A stretch of DNA of 7,482 bases from Chloroflexota bacterium (GTDB lineage Bacteria > Chloroflexota > Dehalococcoidia > DSTF01 > RBG-16-68-14): the NCBI GenBank assembly GCA_022573935.1, contig JACZTE010000038.1, forward strand, positions 1-7,482, read 5' to 3'. The stretch's first letter is position 1, and every line of letters starts with the position of its first letter. The position numbers were made by a program, and so were the translations under genes. The notes below the pieces were generated by a model. That model ran no database searches. It was given only the letters and a program-made list of their open reading frames with translations, and was not told where the DNA came from. Shown here piece after piece: positions 1 through 5,598 of the stretch.

Positions 1-578
1 GTGACCGGCTGGCCGTTGGCGTAGACGGCCAGCTTCTGGAGCTCGCTGTCCAGTATCCAGAGCTGGCTGCCCACCAGGGTCGCCAGGGATACGACAGCGC
101 GGGCCTCCAGCACGACACCGTAGCGCTGCGCCCGCTGGTTGATCCAGCCTGCCACTTCTGCCTGTCTCAGCAGCTTGAACTCTCGCACCTCTGCCAGCGG
201 CCGCAGCGCCTGCAGCAGGGGGTTTCGCGCTGTAAGCGGACCGTCCAGGAAGACGAGCGCGGTCGACTCCGGCAGCGCCTGCAACCCTTCGCTGAACGTC
301 TCCCAAGGGCCCAGCGCGGTCTCTTTCTTCTTGCCGCGCCGGGGCCGGCGACCGCTCGGCTCGAACCGCCCGAGCAGCCCCTCGACGACGACGAGGCGAT
401 GCGCGCTGAGGAACGGCGTCGTCTGGCAGAGGGCCAGCAGCGCGTCCGGGCGCGCGCTGCTCCCCACGACGTGATCTGTGCTGTCGGCGAGCATGCCGTC
501 GCTGTCCAGCTCGCTCTTCAGGGAGGCCAGCGCCTCATGGACGCTGAAGTCGTCCTTGCCGTAGAGGATCGTGATCAT
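1..578 (-). CDS. holA: DNA polymerase III delta subunit (HolA), C-terminal part cut by window edge
   Basis: The delta subunit of the clamp-loader complex opens the beta sliding clamp and loads it on primed DNA. The minus frame is open without a stop from the ATG at 578-576 to the window edge, giving about 192 residues of a family usually near 320-350. Visible family features are the N-terminal strand 'MITILYGKDDFSVHEALASL', the block 'TPFLSAHRLVVVEGLLGRF' around residues 52-70, a lysine/arginine-rich linker 'RRPRRGKKKE' typical of actinobacterial and Chloroflexota HolA, 'LPESTALVFLDG', and 'LWILDSELQKLAVYANG' near the cut end, which matches the conserved D-x-E-L-x-K-L segment of domain II. 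The start is set by its overlap with the upstream gene (TGATG: stop 580-578, start 578-576), which suggests translational coupling. No separate Shine-Dalgarno was needed to choose it. The assignment rests on motif recognition; the domain III end is outside the window. Confidence 0.9.
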   Translation of the reverse strand, partial: MITILYGKDDFSVHEALASLKSELDSDGMLADSTDHVVGSSARPDALLALCQTTPFLSAHRLVVVEGLLGRFEPSGRRPRRGKKKETALGPWETFSEGLQALPESTALVFLDGPLTARNPLLQALRPLAEVREFKLLRQAEVAGWINQRAQRYGVVLEARAVVSLATLVGSQLWILDSELQKLAVYANGQPV

Positions 579-814
579 CAGTCGATGTTCGCCTTCCAGC
601 CGACGAAGACGGCCCCCGCCACGCCGGCGAAGATGAGCGCGCCCGGCCAGAGCAGGCCGGTGGCGAACTCGACGAACCAGCCGCTCGCGTCCTCGCCCGA
701 GGCGCTCACGGCCCGGTAGGCGCCGAAGGCCCCGGCCACCGCCAGGCCGAGCACCGTGGCCCAGAAGAGGAGGTAGACGTTCTCGCGGGTTAGCAGGCGG
801 TGGCGGTCAGACAT
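578..814 (-). CDS. Small two-helix membrane protein upstream of holA
   Basis: This 78-residue protein of unrecognised family has two clear hydrophobic segments, about residues 13-33 (VYLLFWATVLGLAVAGAFGAY) and 51-72 (ATGLLWPGALIFAGVAGAVFVG). A short polar loop containing 'SASGEDASG' separates them, and the N-terminus is positively charged (MSDRHRLLTR). It is probably an inner-membrane protein with both ends on the same side. The start at 814 follows a good ribosome binding site (CAGGAAA, complement of 823-829) about 8 nt upstream. Its stop overlaps the holA start by one base, so the two are almost certainly co-transcribed, and this gene may set the level of HolA translation. I see no catalytic motif and propose no function. 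The clean initiation signal and coupling make it a real gene rather than a chance frame. Confidence 0.75.
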   Translation of the reverse strand: MSDRHRLLTRENVYLLFWATVLGLAVAGAFGAYRAVSASGEDASGWFVEFATGLLWPGALIFAGVAGAVFVGWKANID

Positions 815-828
815 CGGTAGTGTTTCCT

Positions 829-872
829 GCTTGTCCCATGGGAAGATGCACGGGAAGATGATTGTGACAAGC
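829..872. promoter_or_regulatory. Inverted repeat in divergent spacer (possible operator)
   Basis: Arms GCTTGTC (829-835) and GACAAGC (866-872) are perfect 7-bp complements separated by 30 nt. The left arm is followed by the palindrome CCCATGGG (836-843), and 'GGGAAGATG' occurs twice between the arms (841-849 region and 852-860). It lies just upstream of the 814 minus-strand gene, inside the spacer shared with the plus-strand small ORF. A regulator site is possible, but chance is not excluded. I could not identify convincing -35/-10 boxes. Confidence 0.25.
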
Positions 873-916
873 TGCGGGAAGGCTATCGTGAAAGGCTGAC
901 GGTATCGCCAACGCGA

Positions 917-939
917 GCGGCAGCGCTTGCGCTTGCCGC
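917..939. repeat. GC-rich hairpin in divergent spacer
   Basis: GCGGC (917-921) pairs with GCCGC (935-939), and AGCG (922-925) pairs with CGCT (930-933). The loop is CTTG and one T (934) is bulged. There is no following T-run on either strand, so it is not a classical intrinsic terminator. It sits between the two divergent small membrane-protein genes, 34 nt before the GTG at 973, and could act in the leader of either transcript. Confidence 0.35.
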
Positions 940-972
940 CCAGCGACCGTAGCCTGACGGGGGATTCGCTGC

Positions 973-1137
973 GTGTTTATCGTTGCCATCATCCTGCTCG
1001 CGCTGGGATTTGCGCTCTACATGGGGGCCTTTGCGCAAGGGCCAGGCCCCTCCATGGCCGATAAGCCGCTCCAGGCCTGGATGTTCTTCGGCGCCTCGGC
1101 GAGCATGGTGACGGGCTTCCTTCTGATCGTAGCGTGA
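973..1137 (+). CDS. Small two-helix membrane protein, 54 aa (GTG start)
   Basis: A frame beginning GTG at 973 and ending TGA at 1135-1137 encodes 54 residues. Two hydrophobic stretches are visible: residues 2-20 (FIVAIILLALGFALYMGAF) and about 36-54 (WMFFGASASMVTGFLLIVA), joined by a short loop 'AQGPGPSMADKPLQA'. An in-frame TGA at 955-957 limits the 5' extension, so GTG 973 is the only good start. It is preceded by a purine-rich ACGGGGGA about 8 nt upstream. The composition (two membrane helices in 54 codons, interrupted by one amphipathic loop) is unlikely for random GC-rich DNA. The family is not recognised. It lies head-to-head with the 814 gene and 118 bp before the oxidoreductase gene, with which it could share a transcript. 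It is too short for most automatic callers, and the confidence reflects that. Confidence 0.5.
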   Translation: MFIVAIILLALGFALYMGAFAQGPGPSMADKPLQAWMFFGASASMVTGFLLIVA

Positions 1138-1160
1138 CCGGCTGATCGTGGCGTGACCGA
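1123..1160. repeat. 19-bp tandem direct repeat over the end of the small ORF
   Basis: CTGATCGTAGCGTGACCGG (1123-1141) is followed directly by CTGATCGTGGCGTGACCGA (1142-1160), which is 17 of 19 identical. The first copy encodes the last residues and stop of the 54-aa protein (LIVA-stop). The second is non-coding and reproduces the same reading with its own TGA. It looks like a recent slippage or tandem duplication. Confidence 0.8.
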
Positions 1161-1255
1161 AATCGCCGCGGCCCTGCTCGCTCCGGCTAGGCTCGATCAT
1201 ACCACAGCCCGGGCCAGCCGCTGAGAGGCCGACGAATCCCCAAGGAGGGGAGAAG

Positions 1256-2164
1256 GTGCAGTTCGGGACCGGCTTGCCAATCGTTCAGCAGATGCCCGGC
1301 CAGGCCCGCTGGCAGACCGGCGACGATCCCGGCCCCATCATCGCCGTCGCCAAGAAGGCGGACGAGCTGGGCTACGGCTGGCTCACCTGCTCCGACCATG
1401 TGGTCATCCCCGGGCGGGCGGTGCCCTCCATGGGCGCGACGTGGTACGAGCCGGCGACGACGTTGAGCTTCGTCGCTGCGGTTACCCAGCATGTGCGGCT
1501 CCTGGCGCACGTGATCATCCTGGCCTACCATAGCCCGTTCGATATCGCCAAGCAGTACGCCACGCTCGACCGGCTCTCGGGCGGCCGGGTGATCCTGGGC
1601 GTCGGCGTCGGGCACCTCCGCAGCGAGTTCCGCGCGCTGGGCGCTCCCTATGACAAGCGCGGAGAAGTGACAGACGAGTACCTTCGGACGATCAAGACCC
1701 TGTGGACTGAGGAGGAAGCGACCTTTCACGGCACGTACCACGACTTTCAGGAAGTTCACCTGTCGCCGCGCCCCGTCCAGCAGCCCCATCCGCCTATCTG
1801 GGTGGGTGGGAACACTCGACGGGCCGCTCGACGGGCTGTCGAGCTGGGCGATGGCTGGGTCCCGTTCGAGGTGACCGCCGACGAGCTGCAGGATCGTCTG
1901 GACTACGCGCGGGCGCTGCCCGCCTACGATCGGCGGCGCGCGCCGCTGGAGGTGGTGCTGCCCGCCGGCGCCATCGAGCTGACGGCCGCTGCGATCGATG
2001 GCGATCGACCCGCGTTCAGCGGCTCGCGGGAGCAGATCCTGGAGGACGTGAAGGCGTACGCGGAGCTGGGCGTCACGGGCATGACGGTCGGTTTCCACTC
2101 GAGCTCCCTAGAGGAGCAGCTCGAGAAGATGGAGCAGTTCGCCCAGGAGATCATGCCCGCCTAG
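1256..2164 (+). CDS. LLM class (luciferase-like) flavin/F420-dependent oxidoreductase
   Basis: This 302-residue cytoplasmic protein has the bacterial luciferase-like monooxygenase TIM-barrel fold and resembles the F420-dependent LLM subgroup (TIGR03619-type). Family features in order are: N-terminal 'MQFGTGLPIVQQ'; 'AKKADELGYGWLTCSDHVVIP' (residues 32-52) with the conserved S/T-D-H; 'ATTLSFVAAVTQHVRLLAHVIILAYHSPFDIAKQYATLD' (65-103); 'LSGGRVILGVGVGHLRSEF' (105-123), the hallmark glycine-rich barrel segment; 'GGNTRRAARRAVELGDGWVP' (189-208) that binds the cofactor phosphate; and a C-terminal 'YAELGVTGMTVGF'. Length is normal for the family. The GTG start at 1256 is fixed by an excellent Shine-Dalgarno AAGGAGG (1242-1248) 7 nt before it. 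The substrate cannot be read from sequence. The neighbouring SDR, serine hydrolase and epoxide hydrolase suggest a catabolic setting for an organic compound, but the gene converges on the SDR and is not in its operon. FMN rather than F420 remains possible. Confidence 0.88.
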   Translation: MQFGTGLPIVQQMPGQARWQTGDDPGPIIAVAKKADELGYGWLTCSDHVVIPGRAVPSMGATWYEPATTLSFVAAVTQHVRLLAHVIILAYHSPFDIAKQYATLDRLSGGRVILGVGVGHLRSEFRALGAPYDKRGEVTDEYLRTIKTLWTEEEATFHGTYHDFQEVHLSPRPVQQPHPPIWVGGNTRRAARRAVELGDGWVPFEVTADELQDRLDYARALPAYDRRRAPLEVVLPAGAIELTAAAIDGDRPAFSGSREQILEDVKAYAELGVTGMTVGFHSSSLEEQLEKMEQFAQEIMPA

Positions 2165-2245
2165 CTGCTTCGCTGGGCTTAGCATGACACGGGGGCGAAG
2201 CTCAGCATGGCAGGCGGCGACGGCCGAGGACAGAGCTAAAGCTTT

Positions 2246-2291
2246 GTCCCTACGAGGTTGGTGTAGTGCGCTGCTTCACCGTCGTAGGGAC
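2246..2291. repeat. Long inverted repeat (GTCCCTACGA ... TCGTAGGGAC)
   Basis: GTCCCTACGA (2246-2255) and TCGTAGGGAC (2282-2291) are perfect 10-bp complements enclosing 26 nt. A third partial copy, GTCCCTAC, occurs at 2368-2375. The structure is part of the same repeat-rich convergent spacer and overlaps the next hairpin by four bases. Confidence 0.65.
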
Positions 2292-2309
2292 AGACCTTCA
2301 GGTCTGTCC
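2288..2309. terminator. Perfect 9-bp hairpin between convergent genes (possible bidirectional terminator)
   Basis: GGACAGACC (2288-2296) and GGTCTGTCC (2301-2309) form a perfect stem with a TTCA loop. It stands between the 3' ends of the oxidoreductase (stop 2164) and the SDR (stop 2426), where a two-way terminator is expected. Neither side has a T-run, so a Rho-independent mechanism is not supported. It may simply be another member of the dispersed repeat family. Confidence 0.35.
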
Positions 2310-2425
2310 GGAAGCGCGGCGTCTGGTGCCTTGAAACGAGATGCTTCGACAGGCTCAGCATGACGTTGTCCCTACTTGGCTTAGCATGACAGGCCGCTCA
2401 CTTCGACCGCGACCTTTCGTCCGAG

Positions 2426-3274
2426 CTACTTGCCGAAGGAGGCCGGGTTGGTCGTCCAGCCCAGCTCTGGGTGTCGCAGCCAGCCTCCGGCCGCCAGCAT
2501 GCCTCCCTCCACCGGGATGGTGACACCGGTGACGAATGAGGAGAGCTCCGAGGCGAGGAAGATGACCACCCCGGCGACGTCGTCGGTCGTGCCGGCTCGC
2601 GCCAACGGCACGTGGTGGGCGTAGGCCGCGTCGCCCGCCAGCTCCGGGAAGCTCCTGGTGAGCGCCTCGGTGGGGATGGCGTCAGGGGCGATGCAGTTGA
2701 CGCGGATCTTGTCCTGCGAAAGCTCCAGCGCCAGCGTGCGGGTGAGGTTGACGATGGCTGCCTTGTAGGCGCTGTACGGGGCGAAGCTGGGCGCGCAGCG
2801 CAGCGCCTCGCTGGAGGCGATGTTGATGATGCTGCCGCCTCGGCCTTGACGCACCATCACCTTCGCCACCTCGGAGGTGCAGTGGTAGACGGTCTTCAGG
2901 TTCAGCGTGTAGGAGTCGTCCCAGTAGTCCTCGGTTTGCTCGATGAACGGCAGCGATGGTGGCCGGTTACTGCCCAGGTAGATGCCGCCCACGTTGTTGA
3001 TCAAGCAATCGACGCCGCCGAACTCCTGCACCGTTTGCTCCACCATGTGTCGCACCTGCTCCCCGTCGCGCACGTCGCAGCCGATGGCGAGCGCCTCGTG
3101 GCCGCGCTCGCGGATCTCCTGCGCCGCCTGCTCGCCGGCCTCCTCCTTCCGCTCGGCGATGACCACCTTCGCGCCGTAGGCGGCGAGGCCCTGGGCGAAG
3201 CCTTTGCCCAGGCCGCGGCCGCCGCCGGTGATGATGGCAACCTTGTCGGTAAGCATGACTCTCGAGATGTCCAT
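2426..3274 (-). CDS. SDR family NAD(P)-dependent oxidoreductase
   Basis: This is a classical short-chain dehydrogenase/reductase of 282 residues, cytoplasmic with a Rossmann fold. The nucleotide-binding motif TGGGRGLG is at residues 16-23, CDV at 66-68 (adenine contact), NNVG at 93-96 (variant of NNAG), catalytic Asn125 in 'TLNLK', catalytic Ser154/155 in 'INIASSEA', Tyr167 and Lys171 in 'YSAYK', and the usual 'TGVTIPVEGGM' near the C-terminus. After strand 2, 'VVIAERKEE' carries an acidic-then-basic residue pair, so NAD versus NADP preference is uncertain. The frame extends upstream to about 3331, but the start at 3274 is preferred: GAGGAGG (complement of 3280-3286) lies 5 nt upstream, and the protein then begins 'MDISRVMLTDKVAIITGG', as family members do. 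It is divergent from the serine hydrolase operon across a 160-bp control region. The substrate is unknown; it probably oxidises an alcohol or reduces a carbonyl in the same pathway as its neighbours. Confidence 0.92.
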   Translation of the reverse strand: MDISRVMLTDKVAIITGGGRGLGKGFAQGLAAYGAKVVIAERKEEAGEQAAQEIRERGHEALAIGCDVRDGEQVRHMVEQTVQEFGGVDCLINNVGGIYLGSNRPPSLPFIEQTEDYWDDSYTLNLKTVYHCTSEVAKVMVRQGRGGSIINIASSEALRCAPSFAPYSAYKAAIVNLTRTLALELSQDKIRVNCIAPDAIPTEALTRSFPELAGDAAYAHHVPLARAGTTDDVAGVVIFLASELSSFVTGVTIPVEGGMLAAGGWLRHPELGWTTNPASFGK

Positions 3275-3348
3275 CCGTTCCTCCTCATGAGCGAAAGCTG
3301 TGCCAGCAGCGTAGGGCCAGGGCGGGGGCACGTCAAGCGCAACCTTAC

Positions 3349-3393
3349 TGGATCAGTAGTACGTTGATCCAACGAACGGACGGCCCGTAGAAT
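3349..3393 (+). promoter_or_regulatory. Divergent control region: palindromic operator candidate overlapping a sigma70-like promoter
   Basis: TGGATCA (3349-3355) and TGATCCA (3365-3371) are perfect complements 9 nt apart, and the left arm is itself embedded in ACTG-GAT-CAGT (3347-3357). A promoter-like pair, TTGATC (3364-3369) and TAGAAT (3388-3393) with an 18-nt spacer, points toward the serine hydrolase start at 3435, so the palindrome would overlap the -35 box. It lies between the divergent SDR and hydrolase starts and could control both. A TetR/GntR-type repressor would be typical, but no regulator gene is in the window. Confidence 0.45.
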
Positions 3394-3434
3394 GTGCCCA
3401 CCTGCTGTGATAGCTTCGATGACGAGAGAGAGCG

Positions 3435-4505
3435 ATGTCTGACGAACTCGTTCCGCTACCCACGCAGCCGGCGGACGTTCCCTGGCCGGCGACGGACTGG
3501 CCGGAAGCCGAGCCGCCGCCCGAAGTCGACCGCGAAGCGCTCGACGCGCTGCTCGACGCGGCGTTCGCGGAGCCGCAGCCGGCGACGACCGAGCATACGA
3601 GCGACGTTGTCGTCGTCTGGCGTGGCCGGCTCGTCGCCGAGCGCTACGCTCCGGACACGGGGCCGGACGGCGTCCAGCCGTCGTGGTCCATGGCGAAGAG
3701 CGTCCTCCATGCCGTCGTCGGCATCCTCGTCCGCGATGGCCGGCTCTCCGTCGCCGGTCCGGCGGCCGTGCCGGAGTGGCAGCAGCCGGGCGACCCGCGC
3801 GCCAAGATCACGCTCGACTCGCTGCTGCACATGACCTCCGGCCTCCGGTTCTGCGAGGACTACGAGGACGACCAGGTGTCCGACGTGATCAAGATGCTCT
3901 TCCGCCCGGGCGCCGACGATACGGGCGCCTTCGCGGCGGCGTTTCCCGCCGATCATCCTCCCGACCAGGTCTCCAACTACTCGAGTGGGACGAGCAACAT
4001 CATCTCGGCCATCGTGAAGCGAATCGTCGGCGGCGACGACGAATACCTATCGTTCCTGCGGAAGGAGCTGTTCGACCGCATCGGGATGGCGAGCGCCAAG
4101 CCGAGGTTCGACCGCTCCGGCACATGGATCGCCTCGTCCTTCTGCGACTGTACGCCGCGCGACTTCGCCCGCTTCGGGCTGCTCATCCTGCGCGACGGCG
4201 TCTGGGACGGCGAGCGCATCCTCCCCGAGGGCTGGGTCGATTACGCCAGGACACCCGCGCCTGTCCAGCCCGAGGACAGCGAGTTCGGCTACGGAGCGCT
4301 TTGGTGGCTCACGGATGACGGCCTGGGCACATTCTCGGCCAACGGCTACGCTGGGCAATACCTGTTTCTCGTGCCCGCGCTCGACCTGATCGTGGTGCGG
4401 AACGGGAACACGCCCATCGAGCGCCGGCCGCACGTCGTGCAGATGATCAGGGAGATCATCGGCCTCTTTCGAAAAACGATCGCCGATCCACGAGGATCAG
4501 GCTAG
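3435..4505 (+). CDS. Serine hydrolase, class C beta-lactamase-like family
   Basis: This 356-residue protein has the penicillin-binding-protein-like serine hydrolase fold (Beta-lactamase family PF00144; esterase EstB, AmpC and 6-aminohexanoate-dimer hydrolase relatives). The nucleophile motif SxxK is S85-M-A-K88 in 'QPSWSMAKSVLH'. The second motif is Y182-S-S184 in 'SNYSSGTSNI'. 'LDSLLHMTSGLRF' (127-139) and 'DFARFGLLILRDGVWDGERILPEGWV' (243-268) are hallmark blocks. The third motif (KTG/HxG in relatives) appears as N303-G-Y-A-G307 in 'SANGYAGQYLFLVP'. No signal peptide is visible; the acidic, proline-rich N-terminus (MSDELVPLPTQPADVPWPAT) suggests a cytoplasmic enzyme, which favours an esterase or amidase over a periplasmic beta-lactamase. 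The start at 3435 follows the purine run GAGAGAGAG. The gene is followed after 25 nt by the epoxide-hydrolase-like gene, so they form an operon. Codons 28-65 are duplicated at 7297-7409. Confidence 0.9.
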   Translation: MSDELVPLPTQPADVPWPATDWPEAEPPPEVDREALDALLDAAFAEPQPATTEHTSDVVVVWRGRLVAERYAPDTGPDGVQPSWSMAKSVLHAVVGILVRDGRLSVAGPAAVPEWQQPGDPRAKITLDSLLHMTSGLRFCEDYEDDQVSDVIKMLFRPGADDTGAFAAAFPADHPPDQVSNYSSGTSNIISAIVKRIVGGDDEYLSFLRKELFDRIGMASAKPRFDRSGTWIASSFCDCTPRDFARFGLLILRDGVWDGERILPEGWVDYARTPAPVQPEDSEFGYGALWWLTDDGLGTFSANGYAGQYLFLVPALDLIVVRNGNTPIERRPHVVQMIREIIGLFRKTIADPRGSG

Positions 4506-4530
4506 CGCAATAATCGGAGGAAATGTGAGG

Positions 4531-5484
4531 ATGTCGGAGCTCATACACCATACGGTGAGGACGAACGGCATCGACATGCACTTCGTCGAGCAGGGCGAAG
4601 GGCCGGTCGTCCTGCTGCTGCATGGCTTCCCGGAGTCCTGGTATTCCTGGCGACACCAGTTGCCAGCGCTCGCCGGCGCCGGGTTCCGCGCAGTTGCGCC
4701 CGCTGTCCGTGGCTATGGCCGTACGGACGCACCGGATCCGATCGAGAGCTACACGCTGAAGAACCATACCGCGGACTTCATCGGCTTGCTCGATGCGTTC
4801 GGCGTGGAGAAGGCCGTCGTCGTTGGCCAGGACTGGGCTGCGGTGATGGCCTGGCACTGCGCGTTGCTCTACCCTGACCGAGTCTCGGCCGTCGTTGGCA
4901 TGAGCGTGCCCTATTCGCCTCGCGCGCCCATGCCGCCAACGCAGCTATTCAAGCGGGCCTTCGGCGATAACTTCTTCTACATGCTCTACTTCCAGGAGCC
5001 TGGGATCGCCGAAGCGGAGCTGGAGGCTGATGTGCGTAGGTCTCTGCGGACGTTCTTGTACGCTGCGTCCGGCGATGCGCCACAAGGTGCGTCAACGCCG
5101 CAGAAGAAGAAGGGCGCGAAGTTCCTCGATGGCATGCCTGAGCCGGACGAGCTGCCGGCGTGGCTCTCCGAGGCCGACCTCGACTTCTACACCGCCGAAT
5201 TCGAGCGGACGGGATTCCGCGGCGGGCTGAATCGCTATCGGAACATGGATCGCGATTGGGAAGAGCTGCCGCAGCTTGCCGGCGCGAAGGTACAGCAGCC
5301 TGCGCTCTTCATCGCCGGCGACCGCGACCCGGTCTCGCGGTTCACGAACCTCGATCGCATGAAGGCGAACGTGCCGAACCTGCGCGAGACGGTCGTGCTA
5401 TCGGGCTGCGGCCACTGGACGCCGCAAGAGCGCCCGGCCGAGGTGAACGCCGCGCTCATCCGCTTCCTCGAAGGGCTGTCGTAG
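4531..5484 (+). CDS. Alpha/beta hydrolase, soluble epoxide hydrolase-like
   Basis: The protein has about 317 residues and an alpha/beta hydrolase fold with a cap domain. Counting from the upstream GTG at 4525: oxyanion motif HGFP at 33-36 within 'LLLHGFPESWYSWRHQLPAL'; RGYG at 62-65; nucleophile Asp103 in 'VVGQDWAAVMAW' (epoxide hydrolases use Asp here, usually GHDWG); cap tyrosines Tyr155 in 'MLYFQEPG' and Tyr238 in 'RGGLNRYRN' that would polarise the epoxide; acid Asp268 in 'AGDRDPV'; and base His297 in 'GCGHWTPQERP'. The full catalytic set supports epoxide hydrolysis to a diol. Haloalkane dehalogenase is less likely given the paired tyrosines and HGFPE. The start is ambiguous: GGAGG (4516-4520) lies 10 nt before ATG 4531 and 4 nt before GTG 4525; ATG is chosen. 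It is the second gene of the operon with the serine hydrolase. The C-terminus (FLEGLS) ends 4 nt before the displaced tRNA-Sec 3' end, so the island boundary abuts the gene. Confidence 0.88.
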   Translation: MSELIHHTVRTNGIDMHFVEQGEGPVVLLLHGFPESWYSWRHQLPALAGAGFRAVAPAVRGYGRTDAPDPIESYTLKNHTADFIGLLDAFGVEKAVVVGQDWAAVMAWHCALLYPDRVSAVVGMSVPYSPRAPMPPTQLFKRAFGDNFFYMLYFQEPGIAEAELEADVRRSLRTFLYAASGDAPQGASTPQKKKGAKFLDGMPEPDELPAWLSEADLDFYTAEFERTGFRGGLNRYRNMDRDWEELPQLAGAKVQQPALFIAGDRDPVSRFTNLDRMKANVPNLRETVVLSGCGHWTPQERPAEVNAALIRFLEGLS

Positions 5485-5488
5485 GCGG

Positions 5489-5511
5489 GGCTGGCGGGGG
5501 TGCATGGGAGT
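5489..5511 (-). repeat. Displaced tRNA-Sec 3' end: distal attachment-site repeat of the island
   Basis: This 23-bp stretch matches 7148-7170 in direct orientation, with one mismatch (G at 5499, A at 7158). On the minus strand it contains the 3' strand of the T-stem, the 3' strand of the acceptor stem, discriminator G and CCA of tRNA-Sec, then GCC. The rest of the tRNA is absent: after 5511 the sequence is unrelated. A lone tRNA 3' end facing a complete gene copy is the classic footprint of integration into a tRNA gene. Confidence 0.8.
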
Positions 5512-5598
5512 GGTAGCGGCCAGAGACCACACAACGAAGGTTGAAGACTAAACTGGTAGCGGATAACCTATGTTAAGAAGCAGTGGGAAGAGGCCATC

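Larger units (their letters stand above)
2176..2392. repeat. Cluster of four 'GGCT(C/T)AGCATGAC' intergenic repeats
   Basis: Related copies occur at 2176-2189 (GGCTTAGCATGACA), 2200-2212 (GCTCAGCATGGCA), 2352-2364 (GGCTCAGCATGAC) and 2379-2392 (GGCTTAGCATGACAGG). Two of them are preceded by a TGCTTCG element (2166-2172 and 2342-2348). All lie on the same strand in the 261-bp spacer between the convergent oxidoreductase and SDR genes. Repeats of the 'CTTCGACAGGCTCAGCATGAC' kind are familiar to me as dispersed intergenic elements in Chloroflexota and some other environmental genomes. Their function is unknown. Confidence 0.7.

Noticed and set aside
139..719. Plus-strand frames of 111 and 106 residues
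   Set aside because: They are antisense to holA and the small membrane protein, and have low-complexity arginine/serine/alanine composition typical of shadow frames.
1135..1137. TGA of the 54-aa ORF as a selenocysteine codon
   Set aside because: tRNA-Sec in the window prompted the check, but the read-through sequence is arginine/alanine-rich without a membrane or redox motif, and no SECIS-like hairpin could be placed just after it.
1187..2098. 303-residue minus-strand frame opposite the LLM oxidoreductase
   Set aside because: Proline/arginine/histidine-rich and without family motifs; the plus-strand frame has a strong ribosome binding site and clear family signatures.
2288..2309. CRISPR-like repeat array in the convergent spacer
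   Set aside because: Repeat copies are imperfect, unequally spaced and lack uniform spacers; better explained as dispersed intergenic repeats.
3275..3331. N-terminal extension of the SDR (19 extra residues)
   Set aside because: The internal ATG at 3274 has a strong Shine-Dalgarno at 5 nt and gives the usual family N-terminus; the extension is not hydrophobic enough for a signal peptide.
2612..3367. 251-residue plus-strand frame opposite the SDR
   Set aside because: Antisense shadow of a gene with complete SDR catalytic motifs.
5512..5598. Integrase fragment or full attachment region with recombinase genes
   Set aside because: Too short for any recombinase and no coding signal seen; only a TGGTAGCGG pair was found. 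No integrase motif was recognised anywhere in 5512-7149.
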